The notes beneath the pieces are model-generated. The model made no database searches. It was not told the DNA's origin and worked only from the letters and a program-made list of their open reading frames with translations. The translations under genes were made by a program, and so were the position numbers. 64,000 nt of DNA from Sulfuricaulis limicola (lineage in GTDB: Bacteria > Pseudomonadota > Gammaproteobacteria > Acidiferrobacterales > Sulfurifustaceae), in assembly GCF_002355735.1 (NCBI RefSeq), contig NZ_AP014879.1, positions 1,612,001-1,676,000 on the forward strand. The letters run 5' to 3'. How positions within the stretch are numbered: position 1 is the first letter of the stretch; every line of letters begins with the position of its first letter. This document shows positions 57,646-64,000 of this stretch, piece by piece.

Positions 57646-58575
57646 TCAGGCGCGTTCCACGACGCGCTCGCCCAGCAGGCCGGATGGCCGGAAGACCAGC
57701 ACCAGGATCAGCACGAAAAAGGCGAACACGTCCTGATAGTGACTGCCGAGAAAACCGCCCGTCAGCGTGCCGATGTAGCCCGCGCCGAGGCTTTCGATAA
57801 GACCCAGCAGCAAGCCGCCCAGCATGGCGCCGGCAACGTTGCCGATGCCGCCCAGCACCGCCGCGGTGAAGGCCTTGAGGCCGAGCATGAAACCCATGTG
57901 GTAATGCGCCAGGCCGTAATAGGCGCTGACCATGACGCCGGCGATAGCCGCCAGCGCCGCGCCGATCATGAACGTCAGCGAGATGATGGTATTGATATTG
58001 ATGCCCATCAGGCCGGCGATGTCCTGCGCCTGCGCGGTGGCGCGCATGGCGCGCCCCAGACGCGTGCGCTTGATGAGCAGCAGCAGGCCCGCCATCAGCA
58101 GGCAGGACAGCGTCACGATGAAAATCTGCAAATTGGTGATCACTGCGCCGCCAACCTCGAAGCTCGTCAGCGGCAGCAGCGGCGGAAAGCTGATGTATTG
58201 CTTGCCCCAGATCAGCATCGCCAGATTCTGCAGCACAATGGACATGCCGATAGCGGTAATGAGCGCCGCCAGCCGCGGCGCGCGCCGCAACGGACGATAG
58301 GCCACGCGCTCGATCAGGAAACCCAGCGCCACGCATACGGCGATCGCGGCCAGCAACCCGATCGCCACGATGACGAGGCCGTTGACCTCGGCGCCGTTCG
58401 CCGTAAAGGCGCCGATGACGGCAAGGCTGATCATGGCGCCGAACATGGTCACCTCGCCGTGCGCAAAGTTGATCAGCTCGAGGATGCCGTACACCATGGT
58501 GTAACCCAGCGCCACCAGGGCATAGATGCTGCCGAGGACCAGGCCGTTGATCAGCTGCTGGGTGAGGATGTCCAA
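57646..58575 (-). CDS. livH: Branched-chain amino-acid-type ABC transporter permease LivH
   Basis: A 309-residue inner-membrane permease with about 8 helices. Characteristic segments are QQLINGLVLGSIYALVALGY, TMVYGILELINFAHGEVTMF (LivH N-terminal signature), and MGFMLGLKAFTAAVLGGIGN (coupling loop) followed by VAGAMLGGLLLGLIESLGAG. The start abuts, after 30 bases, the ACAGGATTA-type repeat that separates it from the binding-protein gene upstream. Substrate specificity within the branched-chain/amide/urea group cannot be decided from sequence. Confidence 0.94.
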   Translation of the reverse strand: MDILTQQLINGLVLGSIYALVALGYTMVYGILELINFAHGEVTMFGAMISLAVIGAFTANGAEVNGLVIVAIGLLAAIAVCVALGFLIERVAYRPLRRAPRLAALITAIGMSIVLQNLAMLIWGKQYISFPPLLPLTSFEVGGAVITNLQIFIVTLSCLLMAGLLLLIKRTRLGRAMRATAQAQDIAGLMGININTIISLTFMIGAALAAIAGVMVSAYYGLAHYHMGFMLGLKAFTAAVLGGIGNVAGAMLGGLLLGLIESLGAGYIGTLTGGFLGSHYQDVFAFFVLILVLVFRPSGLLGERVVERA

Positions 58576-58607
58576 GGCAGAGCGCCCTATGAAGAAAAGA
58601 TAAAATT

Positions 58608-58700
58608 GACAGGATTAACAGGATTTACAGGATATGAGCAAAATAACAGGGCAATCGTGTTTTTAATTTTTCTAATCCTGTTAATCCTGTAAATCCTGTC
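58608..58700. repeat. ACAGGATTA-type long inverted repeat (short form)
   Basis: The left arm GACAGGATTAACAGGATT continues with ACAGGAT to 58633. The right arm (58673-58700) reads as the reverse complement of the same 9-base units, with two mismatches, and ends in GTC. The loop is AT-rich, about 40 bases. It sits between the livJ stop (3 bases away) and livH (32 bases away). Its first ten bases, GACAGGATTA, are identical to the left ends of the large elements at 54651 and 63331. Confidence 0.9.
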
Positions 58701-58703
58701 CAT

Positions 58704-59894
58704 TTATTTCTTGTCTGCCGCCGCGTCACCCATGACGGTTTCCAGGACTTCCCATTTGCCGTTCCTGACCCGGTACATGGTGATGGCGCCGCCGCGGATG
58801 TCGCCGCGTTCGTCGAAGCTTATCTGTCCGGTAACGCCGGCGCGTTCCACGCGCGGCAGCATGGGCAGGTATCTGGCAGGCTCCGGGGAGTCGGCCATTT
58901 TCATGGCCGCGACCATGGTCATGGCGGCATCGTAGGCATAGGGCGCGTAGGTCTGGATGGCGCCGTAGCGGTCGGTGAATTTCTTCCGGAATTCCGGCCC
59001 GCCCGGCATGCTGTCGATCGGCAGGCCGGGCGAGGAGGCGGTTACGTCCCCGGCAGCGGCGCCGGCCAGCTTGAGGAATTCGGAGGTCTGGACGCCGTCG
59101 CCACCCAGAAACTTCGCCTGGATACCGAGCGAGCGCAATTGCTTGACCATCGGCGCGCCCTGCGCGTCCATGCCGCCGTAGAACAGTAGTTCCGGCTTTT
59201 TGGCCTTGATTGAAGTGAGGATGGCGAGAAAATCCGTGGAACGGTCGGTGGTGAACTCGCGCGCGATCACCTCGCCGCCGGAGGCCTTCACCGCCTTCTC
59301 CACCTCGTCCGCCAGCCCCTGACCGTAGGCGGTGCGGTCGTCGATGATGGCGATGCGCTTGGCGCCGAGCTGCTTCACCGCGAATTCACCCAGCACCTTG
59401 CCCTGCTGACGGTCGTTGGTCATGACACGGAAAGCGGTCTTGAAGCCCTGGGCGGTGTAGGCAATGGCGGTGGCGGAAGGGGAAATCTGGGGAATGCCGG
59501 CATCGAAATAGATCTTGGAGGCGGGAATGCTGGTGCCGGAGTTCAGGTGGCCGAGCACGCCGGCCACGCGCTGGTCCACCAGTTTCTGCGCCACGATCGT
59601 GGCTGTCCGCGGATCGGCCATGTCGTCCTCGCTGACCAGCACGAACTTCACCTTCCTGCCGCCCAGCGTGACGCCTGCGGCGTTGACTTCATCGAGCGCG
59701 AGGCGCGCGCCGTTGTCGTTGTCCTTGCCCAGATGGGCCTGCGGACCGGTGAGCGGCGAGACCTGCCCGATCTTCACCGTCGTTTCACCGGCGGTCGCGC
59801 CGGTGGCGGTTTCTTCCTTCTTGCCGCAGGCATTCAAGCCGAGCGCCAGGATGAACGCCCAGACTGTCCAATGCGTCATACGTGGTCCGCTCAT
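58704..59894 (-). CDS. livJ: Branched-chain amino-acid-type substrate-binding lipoprotein LivJ/LivK
   Basis: About 396 residues. The start chosen is the ATG at 59892-59894, preceded by AAGGAGA at the right distance; an upstream ATG (59912) lies before this site. A lipobox LALGLNAC near residue 23 indicates a lipid-anchored periplasmic protein, unusual for LivJ of Gram-negatives but known in this family. The mature domain VKIGQVSPLTGPQAHLGKDN, DNGARLALDEVNAAG and PSATAIAYTAQGFKTAFRVM are typical Peripla_BP_6 features. It heads the livJHMGF operon. The ligand is not certain; hydrophobic amino acids, amides and urea are possible. Confidence 0.92.
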   Translation of the reverse strand: MSGPRMTHWTVWAFILALGLNACGKKEETATGATAGETTVKIGQVSPLTGPQAHLGKDNDNGARLALDEVNAAGVTLGGRKVKFVLVSEDDMADPRTATIVAQKLVDQRVAGVLGHLNSGTSIPASKIYFDAGIPQISPSATAIAYTAQGFKTAFRVMTNDRQQGKVLGEFAVKQLGAKRIAIIDDRTAYGQGLADEVEKAVKASGGEVIAREFTTDRSTDFLAILTSIKAKKPELLFYGGMDAQGAPMVKQLRSLGIQAKFLGGDGVQTSEFLKLAGAAAGDVTASSPGLPIDSMPGGPEFRKKFTDRYGAIQTYAPYAYDAAMTMVAAMKMADSPEPARYLPMLPRVERAGVTGQISFDERGDIRGGAITMYRVRNGKWEVLETVMGDAAADKK

Positions 59895-60010
59895 GAAATT
59901 CTCCTTGGTCATTTTCCGGATACGGCAGTGCCATGAATCTTAGCGCAAAAACCCCGCCCGGACCCAGCAAATACCCACAAGCCCGGAGTGACAAGACAAC
60001 AGTTTGAAGT

Positions 60011-61372
60011 TTAACCGTCTCCCTGCCTGGACGGGATGCGAAGCCGCAGGCCGACCGGGAGATCCGCGTCCCGCAGGTCATTAACGAAGCGCAGCGCGTC
60101 CACGTGAATATTGTATTGCCGCGCGATCGAGGCCAGCGTATCTCCTCTGCGCACGACATGCTCGCGCGACGTCTCGCCCGAAATCACCGCCTGCACCGGA
60201 ACCAGCGACGGCACCGGGCTGCGCGCCAGGTGGCGCCTGATACCGCGGAAAATGCCGCTGGCCAGCTGCTGCTGGAATCCCGGCGTGCGCAATTTCTTTT
60301 CTTCGGAAGGATTGGAGATGAAGGCGGTCTCGATCAGCACCGACGGAATGTCGGGCGACTTGAGCACGGCGAAACCGGCCTGGGCGACGCGGTGCATGTG
60401 CACCGGGCCCACGTCACGCAGCTCCGTCAGCACATCTTCCGCCAGTCCCTGGCTATCCTGCATGGTTTTGTTGTGCGACAAATCGAGCAGCACCTGCGCC
60501 AGCATGTCATCCTTGTCGTTCAGGCTGACGCCGCCTATCAGGTCGGAGGCGTTTTCCTTGTCGGCCAGCAAGCGCGCCATGGCGTTGCTCGCGCCCTTTT
60601 CGGACAACACGTAAACCGAAGAGCCGTAGGCCTGCCGGCTGGGCACGGCGTCGGCGTGAATGGAAACGAACACATCCGCGCGCAGGCGTCGCGCCTTCTC
60701 GAAACGCTGTTTCAGGCCGACATAATAATCGCCATCGCGTATGAGCACCGGCCGCATGCCCGGCTCCCGCTGCACCAGCCGGGCGAGCTCGCGCGCAATG
60801 GCCAGCGTCACGTCTTTTTCACGCGTACGGTAACGCCGCCCCATTGCACCCGGGTCTTCGCCGCCGTGCCCGGCGTCGATCGCCACGATGCGCTCGCGCG
60901 CGACCGGCCGCGCCTGCACCGGTGGCGGCGTCCGGGTGATTTCCTCCGGCTTTGCCTTTTCCTCTTCCGCCGATTTCACGTCGACCAGATCAATCACCAG
61001 GCGATGTCCGTAGGGTCCCGCCGGCTTCAGCACGAAGCTGCGCGGCCGGGTCTCGGCCTTGAGATCGAGCACGATGCGCAGCGGGCCTTCTTCCGGCTGG
61101 CCCACCCGCACGGCGCCCAGCAACGGTCCGCCGGTATCGACGTCCTTCAGCGGCTCTGCCATGCGCGCATTGTCCATATCCACCACGATGCGATGCGGGT
61201 CCTGCAGGGTGAACAGGCGATGCTCCAGCGGTCCGCTGAGGTCGAACACGATGCGGGTGTGATCCGGCGCGCGCCAGACGCGCATGTGCTGCACCGTGAC
61301 GGGTTCGGCCCAGGTCACGGCGGATACCAGCAGCAGAAACACGGGAGGCAACAGGCGCGCCAGGGCTTTCAT
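60011..61372 (-). CDS. amiC: N-acetylmuramoyl-L-alanine amidase AmiC/AmiB with LysM domain
   Basis: A 453-residue periplasmic enzyme for cell separation. The signal peptide is MKALARLLPPVFLLLVSAVT (cleavage after AWA), followed by an AMIN domain (about 24-130; VQHMRVWRAPDHTRIVFDLS). The Amidase_3 domain has zinc ligands in VAIDAGHGGEDPGAMG, TREKDV and VSIHADAVPS, and catalytic Glu in VLIETAFISNPSEE. A C-terminal LysM repeat (HVVRRGDTLASIARQYNIHV) binds peptidoglycan. The start overlaps the tsaE stop. In many gammaproteobacteria mutL follows next; here the liv operon does instead. Confidence 0.95.
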   Translation of the reverse strand: MKALARLLPPVFLLLVSAVTWAEPVTVQHMRVWRAPDHTRIVFDLSGPLEHRLFTLQDPHRIVVDMDNARMAEPLKDVDTGGPLLGAVRVGQPEEGPLRIVLDLKAETRPRSFVLKPAGPYGHRLVIDLVDVKSAEEEKAKPEEITRTPPPVQARPVARERIVAIDAGHGGEDPGAMGRRYRTREKDVTLAIARELARLVQREPGMRPVLIRDGDYYVGLKQRFEKARRLRADVFVSIHADAVPSRQAYGSSVYVLSEKGASNAMARLLADKENASDLIGGVSLNDKDDMLAQVLLDLSHNKTMQDSQGLAEDVLTELRDVGPVHMHRVAQAGFAVLKSPDIPSVLIETAFISNPSEEKKLRTPGFQQQLASGIFRGIRRHLARSPVPSLVPVQAVISGETSREHVVRRGDTLASIARQYNIHVDALRFVNDLRDADLPVGLRLRIPSRQGDG

Positions 61373-61827
61373 GTCAGCGCCTTCAGCAAAACATCACCCT
61401 GGGGTGTGAGGGTCATGATCCGTACCATACGTCCTGTCTCGGTCGGCTCAATCATAATATCCACGTCCGGCGATGGCAAAACACCCTGTGCGCGCTCGGC
61501 CCACTCGACAACGCACACGCCGTTACCGTCAAGGTAGTCACGCATGCCGAGGAATTCCAGCTCGCCGGGATCGTTCAGGCGGTAGAGGTCAAAGTGGTAA
61601 AACCGGAGATTACCGAAAGTGTAAGGCTCGACAAGGGTAAACGTCGGGCTCTTGACCGCGCCGGCATGACCCAGCCCGTGCAACATCCCGCGCACCAGTG
61701 TGGTCTTGCCGGCGCCGAGCGGACCGTGAATATTGACGAGCCGCACATTTCCCACCTGGGCGGCGAGTTTCGCCCCCAGCGCCTCCATCTCCGCCACCGA
61801 CGCCACTCGTCGCTCAACCGCCGGCAT
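61369..61827 (-). CDS. tsaE: tRNA threonylcarbamoyladenosine biosynthesis ATPase TsaE
   Basis: A 152-residue P-loop protein required with TsaB, TsaC and TsaD for the t6A37 modification of tRNA. The Walker A is LGAGKTTLVRGMLHGLGHAG, followed by VKSPTFTLVEPYTFGNLRFY and HFDLYRLNDPGELEFLGM with the conserved DLYRL, and GVCVVEWAERAQGVLP. It overlaps nnr at its start (14 bases) and amiC at its end (4 bases). Confidence 0.96.
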   Translation of the reverse strand: MPAVERRVASVAEMEALGAKLAAQVGNVRLVNIHGPLGAGKTTLVRGMLHGLGHAGAVKSPTFTLVEPYTFGNLRFYHFDLYRLNDPGELEFLGMRDYLDGNGVCVVEWAERAQGVLPSPDVDIMIEPTETGRMVRIMTLTPQGDVLLKALT

Positions 61828-63313
61828 GTCTCACCAGGCGATTGAGCCGGCCGCGGATGTGGGGAAACAGGTCGGAGGCCAGCATGCCGATCTCGCCGGA
61901 GGCGGCGACATCATCCCCGGCCATGGCATGCAGCCAGACCCCGAGACGCGCCGCCACGGGCGATATCAGTCCCTGCGCCCGCAGGCCGGCGATCACGCCG
62001 GTCAGCACATCACCCATGCCGCCGCTGGCCATGCCCGGGTTGCCGCGGTCACAGACCGAAACCACGCCATCATATAAGGATGCAATCAGGGTGCCCGCCC
62101 CCTTCAACACGCAAACCCCGCCGAAACTCGCATTGAGCTCACGCACCGCCGCGAAGCGGTCGGCTTGTATCTGTTCCGTGGTCATGCCCAGCATGCGCGC
62201 CGCCTCGCCGGGATGGGGCGTGAGTATCCAGTCCGCATGCATCAGCGGGTCGGTCGCCAGGGTATTCAGCGCGTCGGCGTCCACCACCATGGGCAGCTTG
62301 GTGTCGAGCGCCGCGCCAAACAGGGCATCGCCCCACGCGCCCTGCCCCAGCCCCGGTCCCGCGGCAATGACATCGGCGCGCGCCAGCAGGGGCCGCAACT
62401 CTTCCGGAGTGGCCACGCCATGAACGATCAGTTCCGGGCACGCGGTGCTGATGTGAGCGGCATGTTCCGGATGCGTGGCCAGCATCACCAGGCCGGCCCC
62501 GGCGCGGTACGCCGCCTCGCCCGCCAAACGCGCCGCCCCGGGCATGCCGCGGTCACCGCCGATCACCAGCACATGTCCGGCATCGCCCTTGTGCATGTCG
62601 CGCCGGCGTCCCGGCATGAGCCCATGAAGCGATGTTTCTGTCAGGCGCCGCACCAGGGCCGGAACCCCGGCGTAAATGTCCGGCGGTACATTGAGATCGT
62701 TGAAAAAAATCTCGCCGGCATGTTCGCGCCCGGCACCGGTGAACAGGCCGGCCTTGAGGCCGATGAAACTCATGGTGGCGTCCGCGCGCACCGCCGCGCC
62801 CATGACATGGCCGGTGTCGGCGTTCAGGCCGGAAGGCACGTCCACGGCCAGTACCGGAATCCGGCTGGCGTTGATGGCTTCGATGGCCGCGCGCCATTCG
62901 CCTTCCACTTCGCGCTCCAGCCCGGTGCCGAGCATGGCATCAATAATGATGTCGTGACCGGCGAGCAGATCAGTTTGAAAATTCCGGATGGCAACACCGG
63001 CGGACTTGCATTGCTTGCGCGCGGCGGCGGCATCGCCCCGCATTTTCTCCACCGCTCCCAGACTCAGCACGTTAACCGTCAAACCAGCCGCGCGCGCCAA
63101 ACGCGCCATCACATAGCCATCACCGCCGTTATTGCCGGTACCGCACAGCACCGCGACGCGACGCGCCTGCGGCCAGCGCGTGCGCAGCAGCTCGAATGCC
63201 GCCGCCCCCGCGCGTTGCATCAGCTTCGCCCCGGGAATCCTGCGTTCTTCGATGGCCAGGCGGTCGAGTTCCCGGACCTGGGCGGCGGTGTAGAGGGCTT
63301 CGGGTAATCTCAC
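61814..63313 (-). CDS. nnr: Bifunctional NAD(P)H-hydrate epimerase/ADP-dependent dehydratase
   Basis: About 499 residues. The N-terminal NnrE/YjeF epimerase has VLCGTGNNGGDGYVMARLAR, DAMLGTGLEREVEG and VDVPSGLNADTGHVMGAAVR; the C-terminal NnrD dehydratase has GHVLVIGGDRGMPGAARLAG, LTPHPGEAARMLG, VLKGAGTLIA and GNPGMASGGMGDVLTG. It repairs hydrated NADH/NADPH. The start chosen is a GTG at 63311-63313, with GGAG 5 bases upstream; the GTG two codons earlier (63319) overlaps this site. Only about 17 bases separate it from structured repeat copy B, so its leader or promoter must lie within the repeat. Confidence 0.95.
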   Translation of the reverse strand: MRLPEALYTAAQVRELDRLAIEERRIPGAKLMQRAGAAAFELLRTRWPQARRVAVLCGTGNNGGDGYVMARLARAAGLTVNVLSLGAVEKMRGDAAAARKQCKSAGVAIRNFQTDLLAGHDIIIDAMLGTGLEREVEGEWRAAIEAINASRIPVLAVDVPSGLNADTGHVMGAAVRADATMSFIGLKAGLFTGAGREHAGEIFFNDLNVPPDIYAGVPALVRRLTETSLHGLMPGRRRDMHKGDAGHVLVIGGDRGMPGAARLAGEAAYRAGAGLVMLATHPEHAAHISTACPELIVHGVATPEELRPLLARADVIAAGPGLGQGAWGDALFGAALDTKLPMVVDADALNTLATDPLMHADWILTPHPGEAARMLGMTTEQIQADRFAAVRELNASFGGVCVLKGAGTLIASLYDGVVSVCDRGNPGMASGGMGDVLTGVIAGLRAQGLISPVAARLGVWLHAMAGDDVAASGEIGMLASDLFPHIRGRLNRLVRHAGG

Positions 63314-63330
63314 AGTCACTCCAATGAATG

Positions 63331-63591
63331 GACAGGATTAAGCAGGGCGAGCCGGAAACAGACGAAGACACTTAACGTGTCTTCGTCCCGGCGAGCGCCC
63401 CGCCAAGGATGGCGGGGCCGAGTGTATCGAAGCCTCCGTAGTTGCGCCAAGGACGGCAGGCATGCCTTCCCTGGCGCCGCGACAAGGGCTTCGATACGCC
63501 CCGGCCCGCACATCCCTGTGCGGGCGCTCAGCGGCGCCGATGCCCGTTAAGGGCATCGGCGACTACCCCGCTTCGCCCTGTAAATCCTGTC
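63331..63591. repeat. Large multi-hairpin structured repeat, copy B
   Basis: A 261-base element in the same orientation as copy A. The first ~93 bases differ from copy A at one position only, in a hairpin loop. Hairpins are at 63361-63387 (loop TTAAC), 63397-63418, an imperfect one at about 63444-63477, 63504-63525 and 63535-63561 (loop GTTAA). GTATCGAAGCC (63424-63434) pairs with GGCTTCGATAC (63487-63497) and encloses the third hairpin; this pairing is partly lost in copy A. The last hairpin has different stem bases from copy A yet stays fully paired. It fills the gap between the divergent nnr and queG genes. Confidence 0.92.
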
Positions 63592-63616
63592 AATTTTTCT
63601 CTTATGATAGGGCCTG

Positions 63617-64000
63617 ATGCGCACCGCACGAAACAATAATATTGACCTAGCCCGTCTCGCCACCGACATCAAGGCCTGGGGACGGGAGCTGGGTTTTCAG
63701 CAAATCGGTATCGCGGATACCGATCTCGGCGCGGCCGAAACCCGCCTGCTGAACTGGCTCAAACTGGAGCGACACGGGGAAATGCATTATATGGAATCCC
63801 ACGGCACCCGCCGCAGCCGGCCGCAGGAATTGCAGCCCGGCACGCTGCGCGTGATCTCGGCGCGCCTGGATTATCTGCCGGGGCAGGCTGCCGACAGCGA
63901 GGCCGTGATGCGCGACCCGCAGCGGGGCTTCGTGTCGCGCTACGCGCTGGGAAGGGACTATCACAAAGTCCTGCGCTCGCGTTTGCAAAAGCTGGCCGAA
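63617..64000 (+). CDS. queG: Epoxyqueuosine reductase QueG, 3' part beyond window
   Basis: The first 128 codons of QueG, from ATG at 63617. Segments FQQIGIADTDLGAAETRLLN, WLKLERHGEMHYMESH, RPQELQPGTLRVISARLDYL and SRYALGRDYHKVLRSRLQKL match the N-terminal cobalamin-binding domain of the family (YARGRDYH-type motif before the Fe-S part). It makes queuosine from epoxyqueuosine in tRNA. It is divergent from nnr, the classic gammaproteobacterial neighbour. The coding region starts 26 bases after the structured repeat copy B. Confidence 0.93.
   Translation, partial: MRTARNNNIDLARLATDIKAWGRELGFQQIGIADTDLGAAETRLLNWLKLERHGEMHYMESHGTRRSRPQELQPGTLRVISARLDYLPGQAADSEAVMRDPQRGFVSRYALGRDYHKVLRSRLQKLAE

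Overview
This window is chromosomal DNA from a Gram-negative proteobacterium, most likely a sulfur-oxidising gammaproteobacterium of the Acidiferrobacterales/Chromatiales kind. The assignment is inference. It rests on complete lipid A and outer-membrane assembly genes in the order rnhB-lpxB-lpxA-fabZ-lpxD-skp-bamA-rseP-dxr-cdsA-uppS-frr-pyrH-tsf-rpsB, on the gammaproteobacterial queG-nnr-tsaE-amiC block, and on a DsrE2-type sulfur-transfer protein beside an APS kinase of the type known from sulfur oxidisers. No rRNA, tRNA, CRISPR array, intact insertion sequence or prophage was recognised.

Positions 1-36055 hold an exopolysaccharide locus with exosortase signatures, almost all on the minus strand. 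It contains a TPR lipoprotein (cut by the window edge), a WecA/MraY-type initiating transferase, an exosortase-EpsI fusion, about seven glycosyltransferases including a split PssD/PssE pair, a dTMP-kinase-like protein, two methyltransferases, an exosortase-type asparagine-synthase-like amidotransferase, a secreted beta-helix protein, an acyltransferase, a Wzx-like flippase and a Wzy-like polymerase. A translationally coupled dTDP-rhamnose operon (rfbBACD) follows, with an APS kinase that carries a degenerate ATP-sulfurylase domain. After dsrE2, alone on the plus strand, the export and control module appears: an outer-membrane beta-barrel, a Wzz/GumC-type chain-length protein, a BY-kinase-like ATPase and an ExeA-like ATPase with a receiver-like tail. 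The section at about 17.5-20 kb is visibly AT-rich and looks acquired. The exopolysaccharide locus abuts rnhB, where dnaE often lies in related genomes.

Positions 36391-50926 are the housekeeping envelope/translation block on the minus strand. Map and GlnD follow on the plus strand, divergent from rpsB. Then come a branched-chain amino-acid-type ABC transporter (livJHMGF, minus), the amiC-tsaE-nnr operon (minus) and the start of queG (plus).

The most unusual signal is a set of intergenic structured repeats from 47.5 to 63.6 kb. Two elements of about 255-261 bp (54651-54905 and 63331-63591) share an 18-bp-class terminal inverted repeat and a string of internal hairpins. One stem differs between copies by compensatory changes. 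The loops of the first and last hairpins are complementary, which suggests a kissing interaction. Both elements fill almost the whole gap between their flanking genes, and their ends use the same ACAGGATTA unit that builds two shorter hairpin elements (47519-47607 and 58608-58700). Two further hairpins are built from other 9-nt-period motifs. Other points of interest are a nucleotidyltransferase-PssD fusion, the degenerate ATP-sulfurylase domain in the rhamnose operon, a BY-kinase without its tyrosine tail, and a long acidic/basic tail on ribosomal protein S2.
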